Made by a program: the position numbers and the translations under genes. From Dolomedes plantarius (taxonomy: Eukaryota; Arthropoda; Arachnida; Araneae; Dolomedidae), in NCBI GenBank assembly GCA_907164885.2, contig OU015496.1:103750325-103814324 (forward strand): a DNA stretch of 64,000 bases, written 5' to 3'. The notes beneath the pieces are model-generated. The model was given only the letters and a program-made list of their open reading frames with translations. It was not told the origin of the DNA and did no database searches. Within the stretch, counting starts at the first letter, position 1, and every line of letters begins with the position of its first letter. Positions 34,975 through 46,727 of this stretch are shown piece after piece.

Positions 34975-35616
34975 CAGTGGAGTCTCGATAATCCGAAATG
35001 ATTGGGACCAAACCCTTTTCGGATTAACGGAATCGTTCTTAAAGTAAACTTAAATTGCATAATAACATGTGATTACATAAATATTACATATTACGTGTGA
35101 TTACACAGTTTATTTTATAAGGTCTGTCTAAGCATAACCAAATCTTGGGACGAAATGGGTGATAAGAGAGCGGAACGCTGTCTAGTACGGTACAGTAGAG
35201 TGCAAGTTGTTCTAATAATACATCACAGTGCTCGACAATTAGATTTTACACGATCAGCATATTGTTGAAATGGTTTTGAAAGAACCTATAAATGTCTCAG
35301 ACGAGAGTGAAGGTGAAGAAGACAATGACATCGAACAGAGGGCATTTGATATAGCGCTACGCTACGTAGAGCAACCCAAACGGACACCCTTTTTCTGTCG
35401 CGTTGGCGTAATTTGATTTCAAGAGAGAGGTATTCATCTCTGCGACAAAAAAAAATTTAACAGATGTTTTCAAACCAATGTAGTTCAGTACACTGTCTAA
35501 CTTTGAATTTTCTTGTAATTTTCAGAAATATATTTTATATTACATAGTTTCACTGTGGTTTTATTGTAAACTTAGTTCTTTTTGACTTTTGGTTTCGGAT
35601 TATCGGGACTGCGCTG
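34975..35616. mobile_element. Pogo/Tigger-like element, non-autonomous
   Basis: Ends are CAGTGGAGTCTCGATAATCC and the inverted GGATTATCGGGACTGCGCTG, each bounded by TA (34973-34974 and 35617-35618). This terminus is typical of pogo/Tigger transposons. Inside, 35136-35330 could hold decayed transposase (a frame with GDKRAERCLVRYSRVQV, and acidic ESEGEEDNDIEQ in another), but nothing catalytic is readable. Length 642 bp. Confidence 0.82.
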
Positions 35617-35618
35617 TA

Positions 35619-36948
35619 TATTATTTTATCACTTTTCTCCACTTTTTGTTTTATGGACTTAATCGATTTGATAAGTGAGTGGATAATATGTAAACCCTAA
35701 AGACCAAATTTTGTAAGAACTGGAGTCTAACATTTGAAAATAAAATATTTCTTAAGAGAAACCACTGAAGTTAAACCCCAAGATGAGTGGTATAAAATAA
35801 TCCCCCCCCCCCCGAAAAAAATTTTCTTCATTCGAAAATTATCAGATACATTTTAAAAGCTTACGGTAATCCAACCATTCATGAGAAAAATTATAAAAGC
35901 ATGTTTTTTAATAAGTTTGTTTAATAAAGCCTTAAATATCCAATCACTTTTTTGACAATTTTTCACTTAAAGTGTATTATAATATTTATTAGCTCTATGA
36001 TACTGATATTATCACTTTGACAAATTTTCTTTCCTATTTTTTTTCAAGTTCGCTAAAATTTTCAGTAAATCTAGCAATATTGCATTGCCTGGTGACGCTT
36101 AACAGAGGTAGGAAAAACAATGAATTTAATCAATATCAGCTTGGCACGTATTTAAAATCTGGATTAGAATTATTCTTATAGCTTGAATCCTATTCTCTAT
36201 TATGTAAAACTTTTATATAATTTTCAAAAAGTCAATTTTAATTAAATATAATGTTACTGTAACATGCAAGAGAACTTTAAACTTTTGTCTTACAAAAATT
36301 TAACCTGGTTATATTAGCGTAATGCATTAGTTATCGATTACCTCTACATTGTGCATGGTCTAACACAGTAAGGGAAGTACTTTGCGTGGTAAAGGCAAAG
36401 AGTAAATGAATGTGTAGTAAATTTACTGTCTTGAGTTCGCTTGAAAAAGAATAGTCAATTATAGAAATTATTCTCACATACATGTATACTATACATTTAC
36501 ATTTCTCCCAGTTATTATTGTAATTTGGAATTTCTTTCCTTCCAGCCAGTTCCCTCAGCTGTGTGAACGGACAACGGAATCAGCTAGCCAGAGGAGCAGA
36601 TTGTTTAACCAATTGCAATAGAGGGGCGCCATAGTGTCTCAGAACTAGACACTTCTGGACAATAGGGAAACACCCTGACATGTTCATCGATGAGGTAGTT
36701 ATCGATACTTTATCGATAAGTGAATTCACGGAATTTTGCGCCCGATACTCAGTACCGACCAATAGGATGGGAACTTCGAAGGAACGGAAATTTGTATTTC
36801 TCCCGCTATGGGAAAATGCTATAAAAAAGGGCAGAGGATTCTAGAGAGATGCGGCCTATCTTGCTATTTTTAGCTTTCCCGCGTGGAACTCTACAATCAT
36901 CTCACTACGAATTGTATGACCCTGCAAAGGGCCTTTATTTTTTTCTGT
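35619..36948. other. No gene seen; a TATA-like site at 36820
   Basis: Mostly AT-rich. From about 36540 to 36940 base composition is more even and includes TATAAAAAAGGGCAGAGG at 36820 with a CTAGAGAGATGCGG about 25 bp on, which looks like a core promoter of a gene or of a solo LTR. I could not find paired LTRs or a following ORF. Confidence 0.3.
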
Positions 36949-37214
36949 AATTGCAACTTTCACCCGTATGGTGACCGGGTGTGAAAGAATAGTCCCAATG
37001 TAGCTCATGCATGGCGTAAGAGGCGACTAAAATGGGTACCCAGCGTCCGGGAGTATAGCCGCGCACCCTGCCCCTGGAGATTATATCAGGGGACTGGCCC
37101 TCCAGGTTTGGGGTTGAGCGTGGGGCTGACAACCCAACCATGTAAAACTCCTTTGTTCAGAAATCCCAAAAAGTTAATACCGGACGGAATCTACCCAAAA
37201 TACTTGGCAAGAAA

Positions 37215-38206
37215 ATGGATTTGATTATTGGAACATGCAATATAAGGACTCTTTATAAAAGTGGAGCATTAAGAAACCTTGTTGACGTTTTTGACGAGTA
37301 TAATATTGATGTCCTGGCATTGCAAGAAATTCGCTGGACTGACCGGGGATCTTCGAAAAGAAGAAACACCGTATATACTACAGTGGTCAGGATAGTCAGC
37401 ATCATTCTGGTACGGGGTTCATTGTGAGCAAGAGAACGAAGAATAATGTCATCGAATTTAAACCCGTTAATGAAAGAATTTGTAAGCTTCGCTTGAGGGG
37501 TAAGCATTATAATATTAGCATAATTTGGGCGCATGCACTCCGTTCTTGCGTGTTGTCTTTATCACCGAGCATAACGACAACACGGAAAAAGAATATTTTT
37601 ATGACATTTTAGAAAATACCTTCGAGGGATGCCCGCAAAGTGATATGAAACTCCTGATTGGAGACTTCAATGCAAAAATTGGAAAACATAATGCGATAAA
37701 ACCAAACATTGGAGAACAGGGCCTACATCATATAAGTAATAAAAATGGAGGATTTTTGACTACTTTTGCTGTTACAAATGAATTACAGATTGGTGGCACA
37801 TTGTTTCACCATAGGAATATACATAAGGCAACGTGGAGGTCACCGGATGGTAAGACTTGTAACTAAATTGACCATATCCTAATTGACCTAAGGTACCGAA
37901 GTAGCCTATTGGATGTTCGATGTTATAGAGGGGCAAGCGTGGACTCTGACCACTTCCTTCTCATGTCTAAAATTAGATGTCGACTTAAGAAATTCTACTA
38001 CCAAAAGAGGGAACAGACAAGCAAGAGGCTGGCTGTTGATGAACTTAGAAACCCAGACATTTTGAACACCTATAGGAGTAAGCTCAGAGCTAAACTGCAG
38101 ACAGAGGATGATGAGCAGGAAAGCGATTACAGTTGGGAAAGACTTAAACAAATAATAAGTGATTCTGCAAACGAAACCATACCAAAGAAGAAAAAGTTAG
38201 GGAGTT
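37215..38206 (+). pseudogene. RTE endonuclease domain, frameshifted
   Basis: APE-like endonuclease that nicks target DNA for reverse transcription. The start MDLIIGTCNIRTLYKSGALR is the usual opening of these proteins; the family is the one that donated a domain to ruminant CFDP2. Key blocks are still readable across three frames: CNIRTL (Asn), ALQEIRW (Glu), LLIGDFNAKIGKHN (Asp and Asn) and DSDHFLL (Ser-Asp-His). Frame changes occur near 37390 and 37530, and a TAA at 37864 falls between PDGKTCN and IDHILID. The frame then continues to the stop at 38206 after PKKKKLGS. Spacing to the reverse transcriptase is normal. Confidence 0.88.
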
Positions 38207-38549
38207 AAGACTGATATGATGTAGAGTGTGCCTCAGCTACATCCAAGAAAAATATTGCTTATAGATAAATGATCCAAACACATTATACTAGAAGAGCTGA
38301 AGAGGAATATAAGGAGTTAAGAAGGCAGGAAAAAAGATTACATAGAAAAAAAAGAGACTTTTTCTTGAAGAGCAATACGAGGAAATTGAAACGTTCAAGT
38401 CCTAAAAAGAATCAAGAAAATACTATCAATTGATCAACAATATTAGGACAGAATTCAACCCAAACGGGTTGTGCTGCACAAATAAAGATGGTGTGCTCCT
38501 GAATGAAAAGAATGATATCCTAGAAATATGGAGATAATATTTTAAGGAT

Positions 38550-40145
38550 TTGCTATATGGTAAAGATACAATGGATACAGACTATAGAATTTCACTTTCT
38601 CTCCATAGTGATGAACTAGAACTTGATTTACCAACTATTTCTGAGATTAAATCCGCAATAGAGAAACTTAATCGAAATAGATCAGCAGGCCCTGACGGGA
38701 TTAACGCTGAACTGATGAAAGTTGACGAACCTGATTTGATTAATACTATACATGCAATTGTTTGCAGGGTTTGGATAGCAGAGCAGATGCCCATTGAATG
38801 GGACGAGGGCTCCATCTGTCTCATCTTTAAAAAAGGTGATAGACAAGACTGCTGCAACTATCGTGGAATTACTCTCTTGAATACTATTTTTTAAATTTTC
38901 TCAAGTGTTCTTTACAAGAGACTATTACCGCATGTTGAAAAAGTTATTGGATGGTACCAGTGCGGATTTCTTAGAGGAAGGTCAACTACCGATCAAATAC
39001 ATGCCCTGAGGCGGATTTTGGAGAAAACAAAGGAATATAATATTGACACATGCTATCTCTTTATTGGCTTTAAAGCTGCATATGACAGCATTATTCGGCA
39101 GAAACTTTATGAGGCAATGGAGGAATTTGAAATACCGGACAAGCTAATTAATCTAACAAAGGCTACACTTAAAAGGGTAAAATGTAGAGTTAAACTTGGT
39201 AATGATTTATCTGAAGTTTTTTATACTGACAGAGGCTTACGGCAGGGTGATGCTCTGACTTCTTTACTTTTTAATTTGGCCCTAGAAAAGGCTATCAGAG
39301 CTTTTGGTCTTATGGCTAGAAGAACTATCTACCAAAAGACAACGCAAACCTTTGCAATCGCTGATGACATCGCTTTAGTGGATAGATCCAGAATATATGT
39401 CGCAGAAGCATTCAATTTATTAGAAGCTGAAGGAAGGAAATTAGGCCTAACTATAAATGAAGATAAAACTAAATTTGTAGAAATTACCCATAAAATACCT
39501 AACCCATTGCCATTAACTGTAAACAACTACACTTTCGAAAATGTAACACAGTTCAAATATCTTGGAACTATCGCCACTAATAACAGTGATATATCTGTTG
39601 AAATTAATAACAGACTTTATATGGAAAATACATGTTACCATGGCCTCAAAAATCAGTTTAAATCTAGAATCACTTGTCGTAACACTAAAATTAATATATA
39701 TAAAACTCTATTACGACCCATCATACTATATGGCTGCGAGTGCTGGACAATGACTAAATCTAATGAAAATAAACTATTGATCTTCGAGCGCAAAATATTA
39801 AAAAAAATATTTGGTGCAATTTGCGAAAATAGTGTTTGGAGATCAATGTTTAATCACGAAATCTACCGTAAATTCAGACATCCTGGCATTGTCAAGGTCA
39901 TAAAAAGCCACAGGATTCGATGGTTGGGTCATTTATACAGGACTGAAGACACAAATCCAATAAAAAAGCTCACATTTACCAAACCTATGGTAGCTTGAAA
40001 GCGAGGAAGGCCACCAAGTAGGTGGCTTGATGCCGTTGAGAATGATATAAAAACTATATGTAGGGCAGACTTTAGGAGTATTGCCTTAGATAGGGCCAGA
40101 TGGCGTAAACTTATTGGGACGGCCTTGGCCAGCAGTAGGCTGTAG
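38550..40145 (+). pseudogene. RTE reverse transcriptase domain, catalytic Asp lost
   Basis: RNA-dependent DNA polymerase of the LINE. Readable blocks: SAGPDGINAELMK, ICLIFKKGDRQDCCNYRGIT, a TAA at 38892, then (new ORF from 39018) the motif A text LFIGFKAAYDSIIRQKLYEA, where relatives have FIDF, so the catalytic Asp is Gly here. Motif B is GLRQGDALTSLLFNLALEKA and motif C FAIADDIALVDRS, which keeps ADD. The C-terminal tail FKYLGTIATNNSDI, YGCECWT and RWLGHLYR is typical. A TGA at 39996-39998 interrupts before GRPPSRWLDAVEND and the true end near 40145. Two stops plus the Asp loss make it inactive. The region 38207-38549 belongs to the same protein but holds further breaks. Confidence 0.9.
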
Positions 40146-40176
40146 TGCCCCAGAAGAAGAAGAATTGCAAACTTTC

Positions 40177-43100
40177 CCTCTTGTTAGCTGAGGGCCATAT
40201 TTTTCGTATCTTAATATTTAATTTTAACTTGTATCTCATTAACTTTAATTTTAAATTATATCTTTTACGCAGTATCCTCAAAACTTAAATTTTTTAATTA
40301 ATTTTTGTTTCTTAAAATTTTCTCATCCTTCTTAAAATTAAATTTTTAGAAGGAATTAAACTTAATTTTTAATTTAATGTAAACTCTTAGCTTAATATAT
40401 ATAACGTAACTTTAAAACTTTTACTACTGAGCACATGTACTTTGAAATGAACATCTTGCGACAGGAGTTAAAGTCTACAAGACCCAGGAGCCCTACTACT
40501 AAACAAACAATTCTGCTCAGAGAGATGCGGAGTGAGCTTGAGTGATATCTTAGTGTTGAACTCTGTTAGTTTTCTGGCAGGTGAAAAGCGAAGTGAGGTT
40601 TTTTTTTTTTTTCGGGTATTTTTGGATAGGTTCTAAGGGGCAAAACTTGGTCTTATCAGCCTCCAGAGCGACGAGCTCTGTTCAGGGATAAATATTCCTT
40701 GTCACCTCCAAGATAACGGTCTTCAGACAATTCAGCAGCTATCTCGGTGTGATATTGCAGACTGTCTTCATCCTTCTGTGTCCCGAATTTGTGTTTTCCT
40801 AGGACTTGACAAACTGATACCAGAGGCATAGTTGTGAACTCTACTCATCTTTTCCTGAACTGTAATTTGTGTTCATATATTTACGAAGTAATTACCAATA
40901 TCTATCCAAGAGCACATAACAAAAAGTACATGTTAATTAAAATAACCGTTAGTCTGACTGTTTATTTTTATTCACGTATCCTGTGACAGGCGCTACCTGG
41001 GGTATAGAATTCAAATGTAACGTTGCGGGTAAATACGTTACAGTAGTATATAAGTAATTATATTTTCTAAATGCCATGGACAACTGAATTATTTCACTGT
41101 GTCTCGAAATTTTAAGGGACAAATTTGATCAACATATCAGCATTTATGTATCAGTAATTTTATTTTGCATAGTAGGCTAACAAGATACACAAAATCCTGG
41201 TTTCTAACATTCTAGATAGCATGTTTACAGGGAGAGACATCTCTCAAGCCCTATAAGTGTATCTCGAATTTCTCGAGTAGGAACACGGATCTTTTCATTT
41301 CGAATGATGCATCTGTATGGCAATTTATATTGTTGTGATTTGAGTGGCATCCTGTCCCCCACTTTGCTGACTAATAATCGTGACAATATCTTGAGTCCAA
41401 CGCAGTTGTCTGACGTAATTGTTTCCTTGTTAATATGTTGTGTGCACGTCCACAGTGAATAGAGTTAAAATGCTTATTATGTGTTGATTGAGTGTTTTTC
41501 AGGAAATGGCAGTCGGTCCTTTTATTTCAACAGACAGTTGCTATGATTACAACGCGTGATATGTATATTTTAGAACCTTCTGAGCTAGTCCCTTTAGGAA
41601 TGCAATGTATATAATTAACAACGATTCACGTTTTTCCCCCATTATATACCTATTTACTAAACGACAATTACCTATTTACTAAACGACAATATCGGGATTC
41701 CTTTCCAGTAAACCAAAACAAATCAAAAACGGATATTTTAATTTCAAACAACGTTTTCCATGCTGAAACGTTAAGGCATTGTTATGAAAGTCCACCATCC
41801 CCGCAGGCACATTAAAATCATTTTCAATATCTATCAGAATAGTCTTTGTCCCGTCTAAGTCATTGATATTCTTATGCATACATACATAATATTCCTATAT
41901 TCAGACGCTATGATATCTCGGTTAATAACTAAACTTTTAGTTGGATATTAAGCTATGATCAAGCATTATGGTTTTATCAATATGATATTAAAACACTCTT
42001 TAATATTATCGAACGAGTATTCGAATCATCATGGACTATGTAAAATATTTACATACATATATTTATAATGCAATTAAAGGTACCTGCAGAAATATATCTT
42101 ATTGAAGCAGTATTCGTAACGTTTTGGACAGCGTACATTATTTACATAATTATGTCAAAATTGTAATTAAAAAACAATGAAAATATCTTATCAGAGGGGT
42201 ATTCGCTTCATTACTGGCTATTTAAAATGTTTATATATATATATATATATACTTGAGTCATCATGGGCAGCAAAGAATAACTATTGTTGTATCTGAAAGA
42301 TATAAATAAAAAAACCTACGAGTATATATAATTGAAGGAATGTTTGAATCTTCCTGGGCTTCATTAAATATTGATTTCAGTACACAGCTCACGAAGTTAA
42401 AAACAAAACTAGGACTATGCCTTTAAATCTAATATATTAGTAAAATATTCAAGAAAAAAACCAACGGTCATAAATCCTCAAGTCAGTATGCTTATATTAT
42501 ACCTTTGAAATGAACATTTTGGAAACGTTTGTAATTAAAATGTATTATTTATCCTCCTCGTAACGGGTGTAATATCGAAAAAAAGATTTCGTGCCTATTT
42601 TATCTGAACTTAATCCACTCTACGCTCAAATAAATCATGACATTCCTTTATCCCTTTTAAACATGATATAGTTAAAATTGTTCAGTGAATTTAATAAACG
42701 ATTTATAGCATGCATAATATGTAGCAAAAAAAATGTATGCCACCATTAAATTCGCTTCCAGTATAAATATTTTTTTTCTTTTAAAGTGCATTCGCAGTAT
42801 TGAATAATTAGTATCATTAAAAATTAAGTGCCGTAAAATACATCATTCCTTTTTTTTTTCGCATTTTCAAAACGTTATATCCTTCATCGCAGACGGAAGA
42901 GTTATTATTCATTTAATACAGAAATTATGAAAGCGTTAAGTGCATGGAATTTCTATTTCTAGAAATATATTCATAGCTTATACCATCGAAAATAAGTGAT
43001 GCATGTACAGACGTTGATCACAGTTTCCCTTTTATTGTTCAAAGATATACGTCTTTTAATTTTTCTAAAGACGAGTTGTTATTGCTTTTATTATTTTTCT

Positions 43101-43738
43101 TTTAACGTTAATGTCCTTGTTAATGAAAGTCAATTCAGCTTCTCACAAGTGTTGTGAACATTGACTTACTGTAGAGACAAATCTAAAATAAAGCTGACAA
43201 ATCTAAAATGTATGTATCGTTTATAAAAATTTTTTAGAAGAAATATACTTTACTTACAATAGTTTATGGAGAAATGTTTGAAAGGAAATTTTTAGAAAAT
43301 TTTTTTATGGAGAGACTCATGTGAATGCCGTTTATAATACATTTTATGTGCACTGACAGAGCAGTTAACACATCTCAATTAAAATTTCTGTTGCTAAATT
43401 AAGTGAAATGTTTATCAGCTGCTTAGGAAAATTTTATCATATTGTGGAACTCGCTGCAAAATACGAATTTGATATTTACCCAGATATATACCTGACATAT
43501 TTATTCAAAGCAGATTCTGTTTCAAAAGAAAGTAAATTATGGTAATGTAAATAACATTGAACTGCTCTTTTTTTTCATGGTTATCCGTAAGTGCTGTTGT
43601 CAATTAAGAGTTATAATAGCTTATGTAGGATGTGTTTGTTGTCTAGAGATATAAAGTATTTAATAGGAATAGATTTTAAGGATCCGTGGACATTTATTTG
43701 AGCAAATATCTTTTATTGTAATATTGATTGTGTTATTG

Positions 43739-43741
<3 letters not shown>
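40177..43741. other. No gene seen
   Basis: AT-rich with a TA run at 42232-42251. A less AT-rich part at 40450-41050 might be a decayed LTR or other element, but no pair, primer site or ORF was found. The 66-codon minus ORF at 41679 is unsupported. Confidence 0.4.

Positions 43742-43823
<82 letters not shown>
43742..43823. repeat. (AT)n microsatellite
   Basis: Long pure AT run ending in GTATGTAT. Confidence 0.97.
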
Positions 43824-44101
43824 CTGTAGGATAATACAGAGTACCAAACTTTTTTCAAGTAAAAAATCATTTATGAAGCCTCTGCAAAGTAAGTAGTGCA
43901 GATAAGTTTAGTAATAAACTTTAAATCTGTTTTTCTCAAAATAGATTTTTCAAGGTTTTAAAATTTTTAAATGCTCCATGAGACTTAAATTTTGTTCAAC
44001 ATTTATAAAATTCATAAGGAAGAATTCTGATACTGTTTACAAAAAGAAACTGTGTATGCATTTTACATTTCGACTTCATTAAGGTAGTTACATTTTATTT
44101 A
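43824..44101. other. No gene seen
   Basis: AT-rich flank of the Helitron; its last base A44101 is the Helitron insertion flank. Confidence 0.4.
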
Positions 44102-44320
44102 TCTCTCTCTCTATATATATATATATATATAAGAGCTCGTCTGTTTATTTGTCCGCTATAGAATCAGAGACTGTTTCACCCACCGGGACCAAATTCGGCA
44201 TAGTTAATGTTTAGGACCCGAGAATCTTAACGCAGCAAAAACAAAATTTGTGGCTCAATTAGTTTTTTAAAATTAATTTTTTAATGATTTTTTGTGCCCC
44301 TAAGAGGTGCGCGTACCCCC

Positions 44321-44376
44321 TGTGGATACAGACCCTTTTCACAACCAGCTGTGTTGGAAAAGGGTCTGTATCCACA
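44321..44376. repeat. Perfect 20-bp inverted repeat inside the Helitron
   Basis: TGTGGATACAGACCCTTTTC (44321-44340) is the exact reverse complement of 44357-44376, with a 16-bp spacer. It would form a strong hairpin. Its place far from the 3' end means it is not the terminal Helitron hairpin. Confidence 0.95.
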
Positions 44377-44623
44377 AGAGGATTGGTTTGGGGGTGACGG
44401 GGGTCAAATTCCAATGCGCGGGAGGAAGACGGTTGGGAATGTCCTTTGGCCCTGGCTCCCCAGATAAACACAACTTTCCTGGATCTGCTTTGTGAAATCC
44501 AGATAATCTTTGTGATAATCCAGAATTTAATTATGCATCTGCTAATGAAGTAAGTATTGGATCAATGTCGAACATATGTGACAGTGTGGTGCTAAAAAGT
44601 GGTCTAGAGAATCAACAGGAATG

Positions 44624-44743
44624 TGTTGCAGTAATGGGAAAGTACAATTTCATGCAATTCCAGAACCACCCGAGCCTTTGAGAACATTACTCACAGGTAA
44701 TACAACTGATTCAAAACATTTCTTACAAAACATACAAGCTTAA
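44624..44743 (+). pseudogene. Helitron Rep N-terminal fragment
   Basis: The frame reads CCSNGKVQFHAIPEPPEPLR then TLLTGNTTDSKHFLQNIQA and a TAA. Helitron Rep/helicase proteins have a CC..GKV.L......P..L..LLTG....S..F...IR.YN block just before the Helitron-like N domain, and the match is good. The upstream ICDSVVLKSGLENQQE is in another frame. The rest of the several-hundred-residue protein (Rep HUH motif and helicase) is missing. Confidence 0.75.
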
Positions 44744-45229
44744 GGAAAATAGGCTTCATGGGGGAATCCCCTCTTACTTTGGGGATTAAATAAAGGGATA
44801 ATGCCTCTTGCACTTTACCTCTTGGGTGATATGGAAAAAAGTGCGTTTTTAAGGGAAAATAAATAATAAAGGCAAATGTAAATTATAAAACTTATTTCTA
44901 ATTAAACAGTGGATCAAACAAATCTAATTAAATCTAATTAATCAGTATCTAACAAATATAATTAAACAGTAAACTTATTCAATCCAAACGTGCGAATCAC
45001 GCAACACGGTGTTATTAATTCTCAATAAAATCAGGCGAAGGTCCGCAGGCTCAAAGTTCCTTTCTTTCTTATTGTTTGTATATCATTTCAATAGAAACGC
45101 GCTAAGCGCATTCTGTCTGGCCAGATGAACATGTAGAGCGGGGGTGCAGCCCAGTATTTTTTTGATGGAATGCATGAAAAATTTTATATCTATATATCTA
45201 CCCGGGCAACGCCGGGCAATAATGCTAGT

Positions 45230-46009
45230 AACTTATTAAAAGACAAAATTTTGATGAAAATGGGGATGGAATTTGGAAAAAAATCTCTCAAAAATTAACT
45301 ATTGAAGGGATTAAATAATTGATACCTATATTTGTTTGTAATGAAGTTTTAAGTGATTAAAATGCAAAATCAAGGAAATATCTCAAAAATTAAGTCGAAA
45401 GGAGAATTTTAAAATTTTTTTCATAAATTTAAAATTTTTTAAAAATCTTAAAATTATAATAAGATTGAAAATGTATTTTAAGGTATAGACACCTATAGTG
45501 AAATGTATATATGTACAAAAGTTCATATCTTTATGGTAAAAAGTAACAATAAATAAATTTTAATGTTCACAGTTCCCTTACAAATCTGTACGAGATTAGA
45601 GTTTTCGGATAAGAGTATTTCGGACCGTATAAGTATTTTGAAAAGATTTCTGGGAGGAGCTTTTACAGCGCCTGAAGCCTGAATCCTCTGTTGTGTTCTG
45701 ACCATTTGGGGTTCTGCGTCATCGAATAGACGAATGAAAATAACGTTTAAATACGAGGAAGGCAACGAATAATATGCCACTCACGCCAAAAGAAATTAAA
45801 ATGTAAAGAATTGAAATCAATAAATAGACTTTATCACATAATCGAGATATATCAGTTAGGAGAGAGCTGCTCTTGAGTTTGGGAAACCCGGATTCAACAC
45901 TAGTCCGGGAAGTCGGTCAAAATGACTTAAAACTGCAATTGTGTGCTTGTAATTTATGTCTCCTAGTACTATCAATCAAGCCCTGTTTATTTTGTTTATC
46001 GATATTTCT
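45230..46009. other. No gene seen
   Basis: AT-rich at 45230-45540; the 85-codon minus ORF at 45523-45780 has no recognised motif. The target TTAA of the next element begins at 46010. Confidence 0.4.
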
Positions 46010-46013
46010 TTAA

Positions 46014-46723
46014 GGCGACAATGGACCTTCAGATAGACAAAAATATGTCCCCAAAACGATTTTTTTTCTTTCAGAAAATGATTCTGCAACTCATCTGCTT
46101 TAAATTTTAAAAAAGTATGTTTATCCAATCCTTATTAACCGAGTTATAAGTATTTTTGTCAAACGTAAACAATGAAAATGTTAGAAAATTAAAACTTTAA
46201 ATTCCATTTTCTGAAAACAAGTTTTCATGTCGTTTCGGTAAGTTCAAAATGTTCCATGCGTCATAATTTTTTTTGAATTTTCATAAAATTTCATAAAATA
46301 ATTACTTATATATGTTAGAATAAAACTTAGTAATCAATTCCTTATACTATTTTAAAACAACTTAAAAATTTTTCAATAAAAAAAATTTTTGATAAAATTT
46401 TGCATAAAATGACCTATTTTTATCAATTTCTTTTCTAGTTTTTATAAATATGACTGTAAATAAAATATTGCTACTAACTTTTATTATAACTATATAAAGT
46501 TAGCTTAAGAGAGAAAATTAGATATCGGAGACAAAAATGAATGCGAAGGGAGCATTTTTAAATAGAGTAATTAAAAAAATGGTTTTAATTGATATCTAAA
46601 TTAATTACATTCTGATTTTTTTAAATTTAGAATTGACATCTCTAAACAACACTGTATAGGTATACAAAATTTCATAGCAATTGGTTAATAAATAAAAAAA
46701 GTTTTTCATGGTCCATTGTCGCC
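46014..46723. mobile_element. TTAA-flanked non-autonomous DNA element
   Basis: Perfect 14-bp inverted ends GGCGACAATGGACC (46014-46027) and GGTCCATTGTCGCC (46710-46723), each directly bounded by TTAA (46010-46013 and 46724-46727). TTAA duplication is the signature of piggyBac-type insertion, although the terminal GGCG is not the usual CCC start, so the superfamily is inferred. The 710-bp AT-rich body has no ORF. Confidence 0.85.
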
Positions 46724-46727
46724 TTAA

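Larger units (their letters stand above)
36962..40162 (+). mobile_element. Apparently full-length RTE-clade LINE
   Basis: The element opens just after AATTGCAACTTTC (36949-36961) and closes with AGAAGAAGA before AATTGCAAACTTTC (40163-40176). These flanks are the same but for one A, a likely target duplication of 13-14 bp. The 5' leader (to 37214) holds a hairpin (CTTTCACCCG at 36957-36966 against CGGGTGTGAAAG at 36975-36986) and another around CCCCTG/CAGGGG near 37071-37094. A single ORF region encodes an APE-type endonuclease then a reverse transcriptase, both broken. The short GAA-repeat tail in place of poly(A) is typical of RTE elements. Not 5' truncated, unlike most LINE copies. Confidence 0.85.
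44102..45228 (+). mobile_element. Helitron with a remnant of the Rep protein
   Basis: Starts TCTCTCTCTCTATATATATA after A (44101) and ends with the hairpin CCCGGGCAACGCCGGGC then AATAATGCTAG, followed by T (45229). These are the standard Helitron features: TC start, 3' stem-loop about 10 bp before CTAG, insertion between A and T. The middle includes a perfect 20-bp inverted repeat (44321-44376) and a coding remnant at 44624-44743. At 1127 bp it is strongly deleted relative to autonomous Helitrons of several kilobases. Confidence 0.88.

Noticed and set aside
36540..36948. Solo LTR with a TATA box at 36820
   Set aside because: The TATA-like site is real in the sequence, but I found no target duplication, no partner LTR and no TG...CA edges that could be defended.
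37253..37534. Minus-strand ORFs inside the RTE element
   Set aside because: Antisense shadows of the endonuclease and reverse transcriptase frames.
40400..41060. Possible LTR and primer-binding site near CCTGTGACAGGCGCTACC
   Set aside because: No complement to a tRNA 3' end (TGG directly after CA) and no second LTR; too weak.
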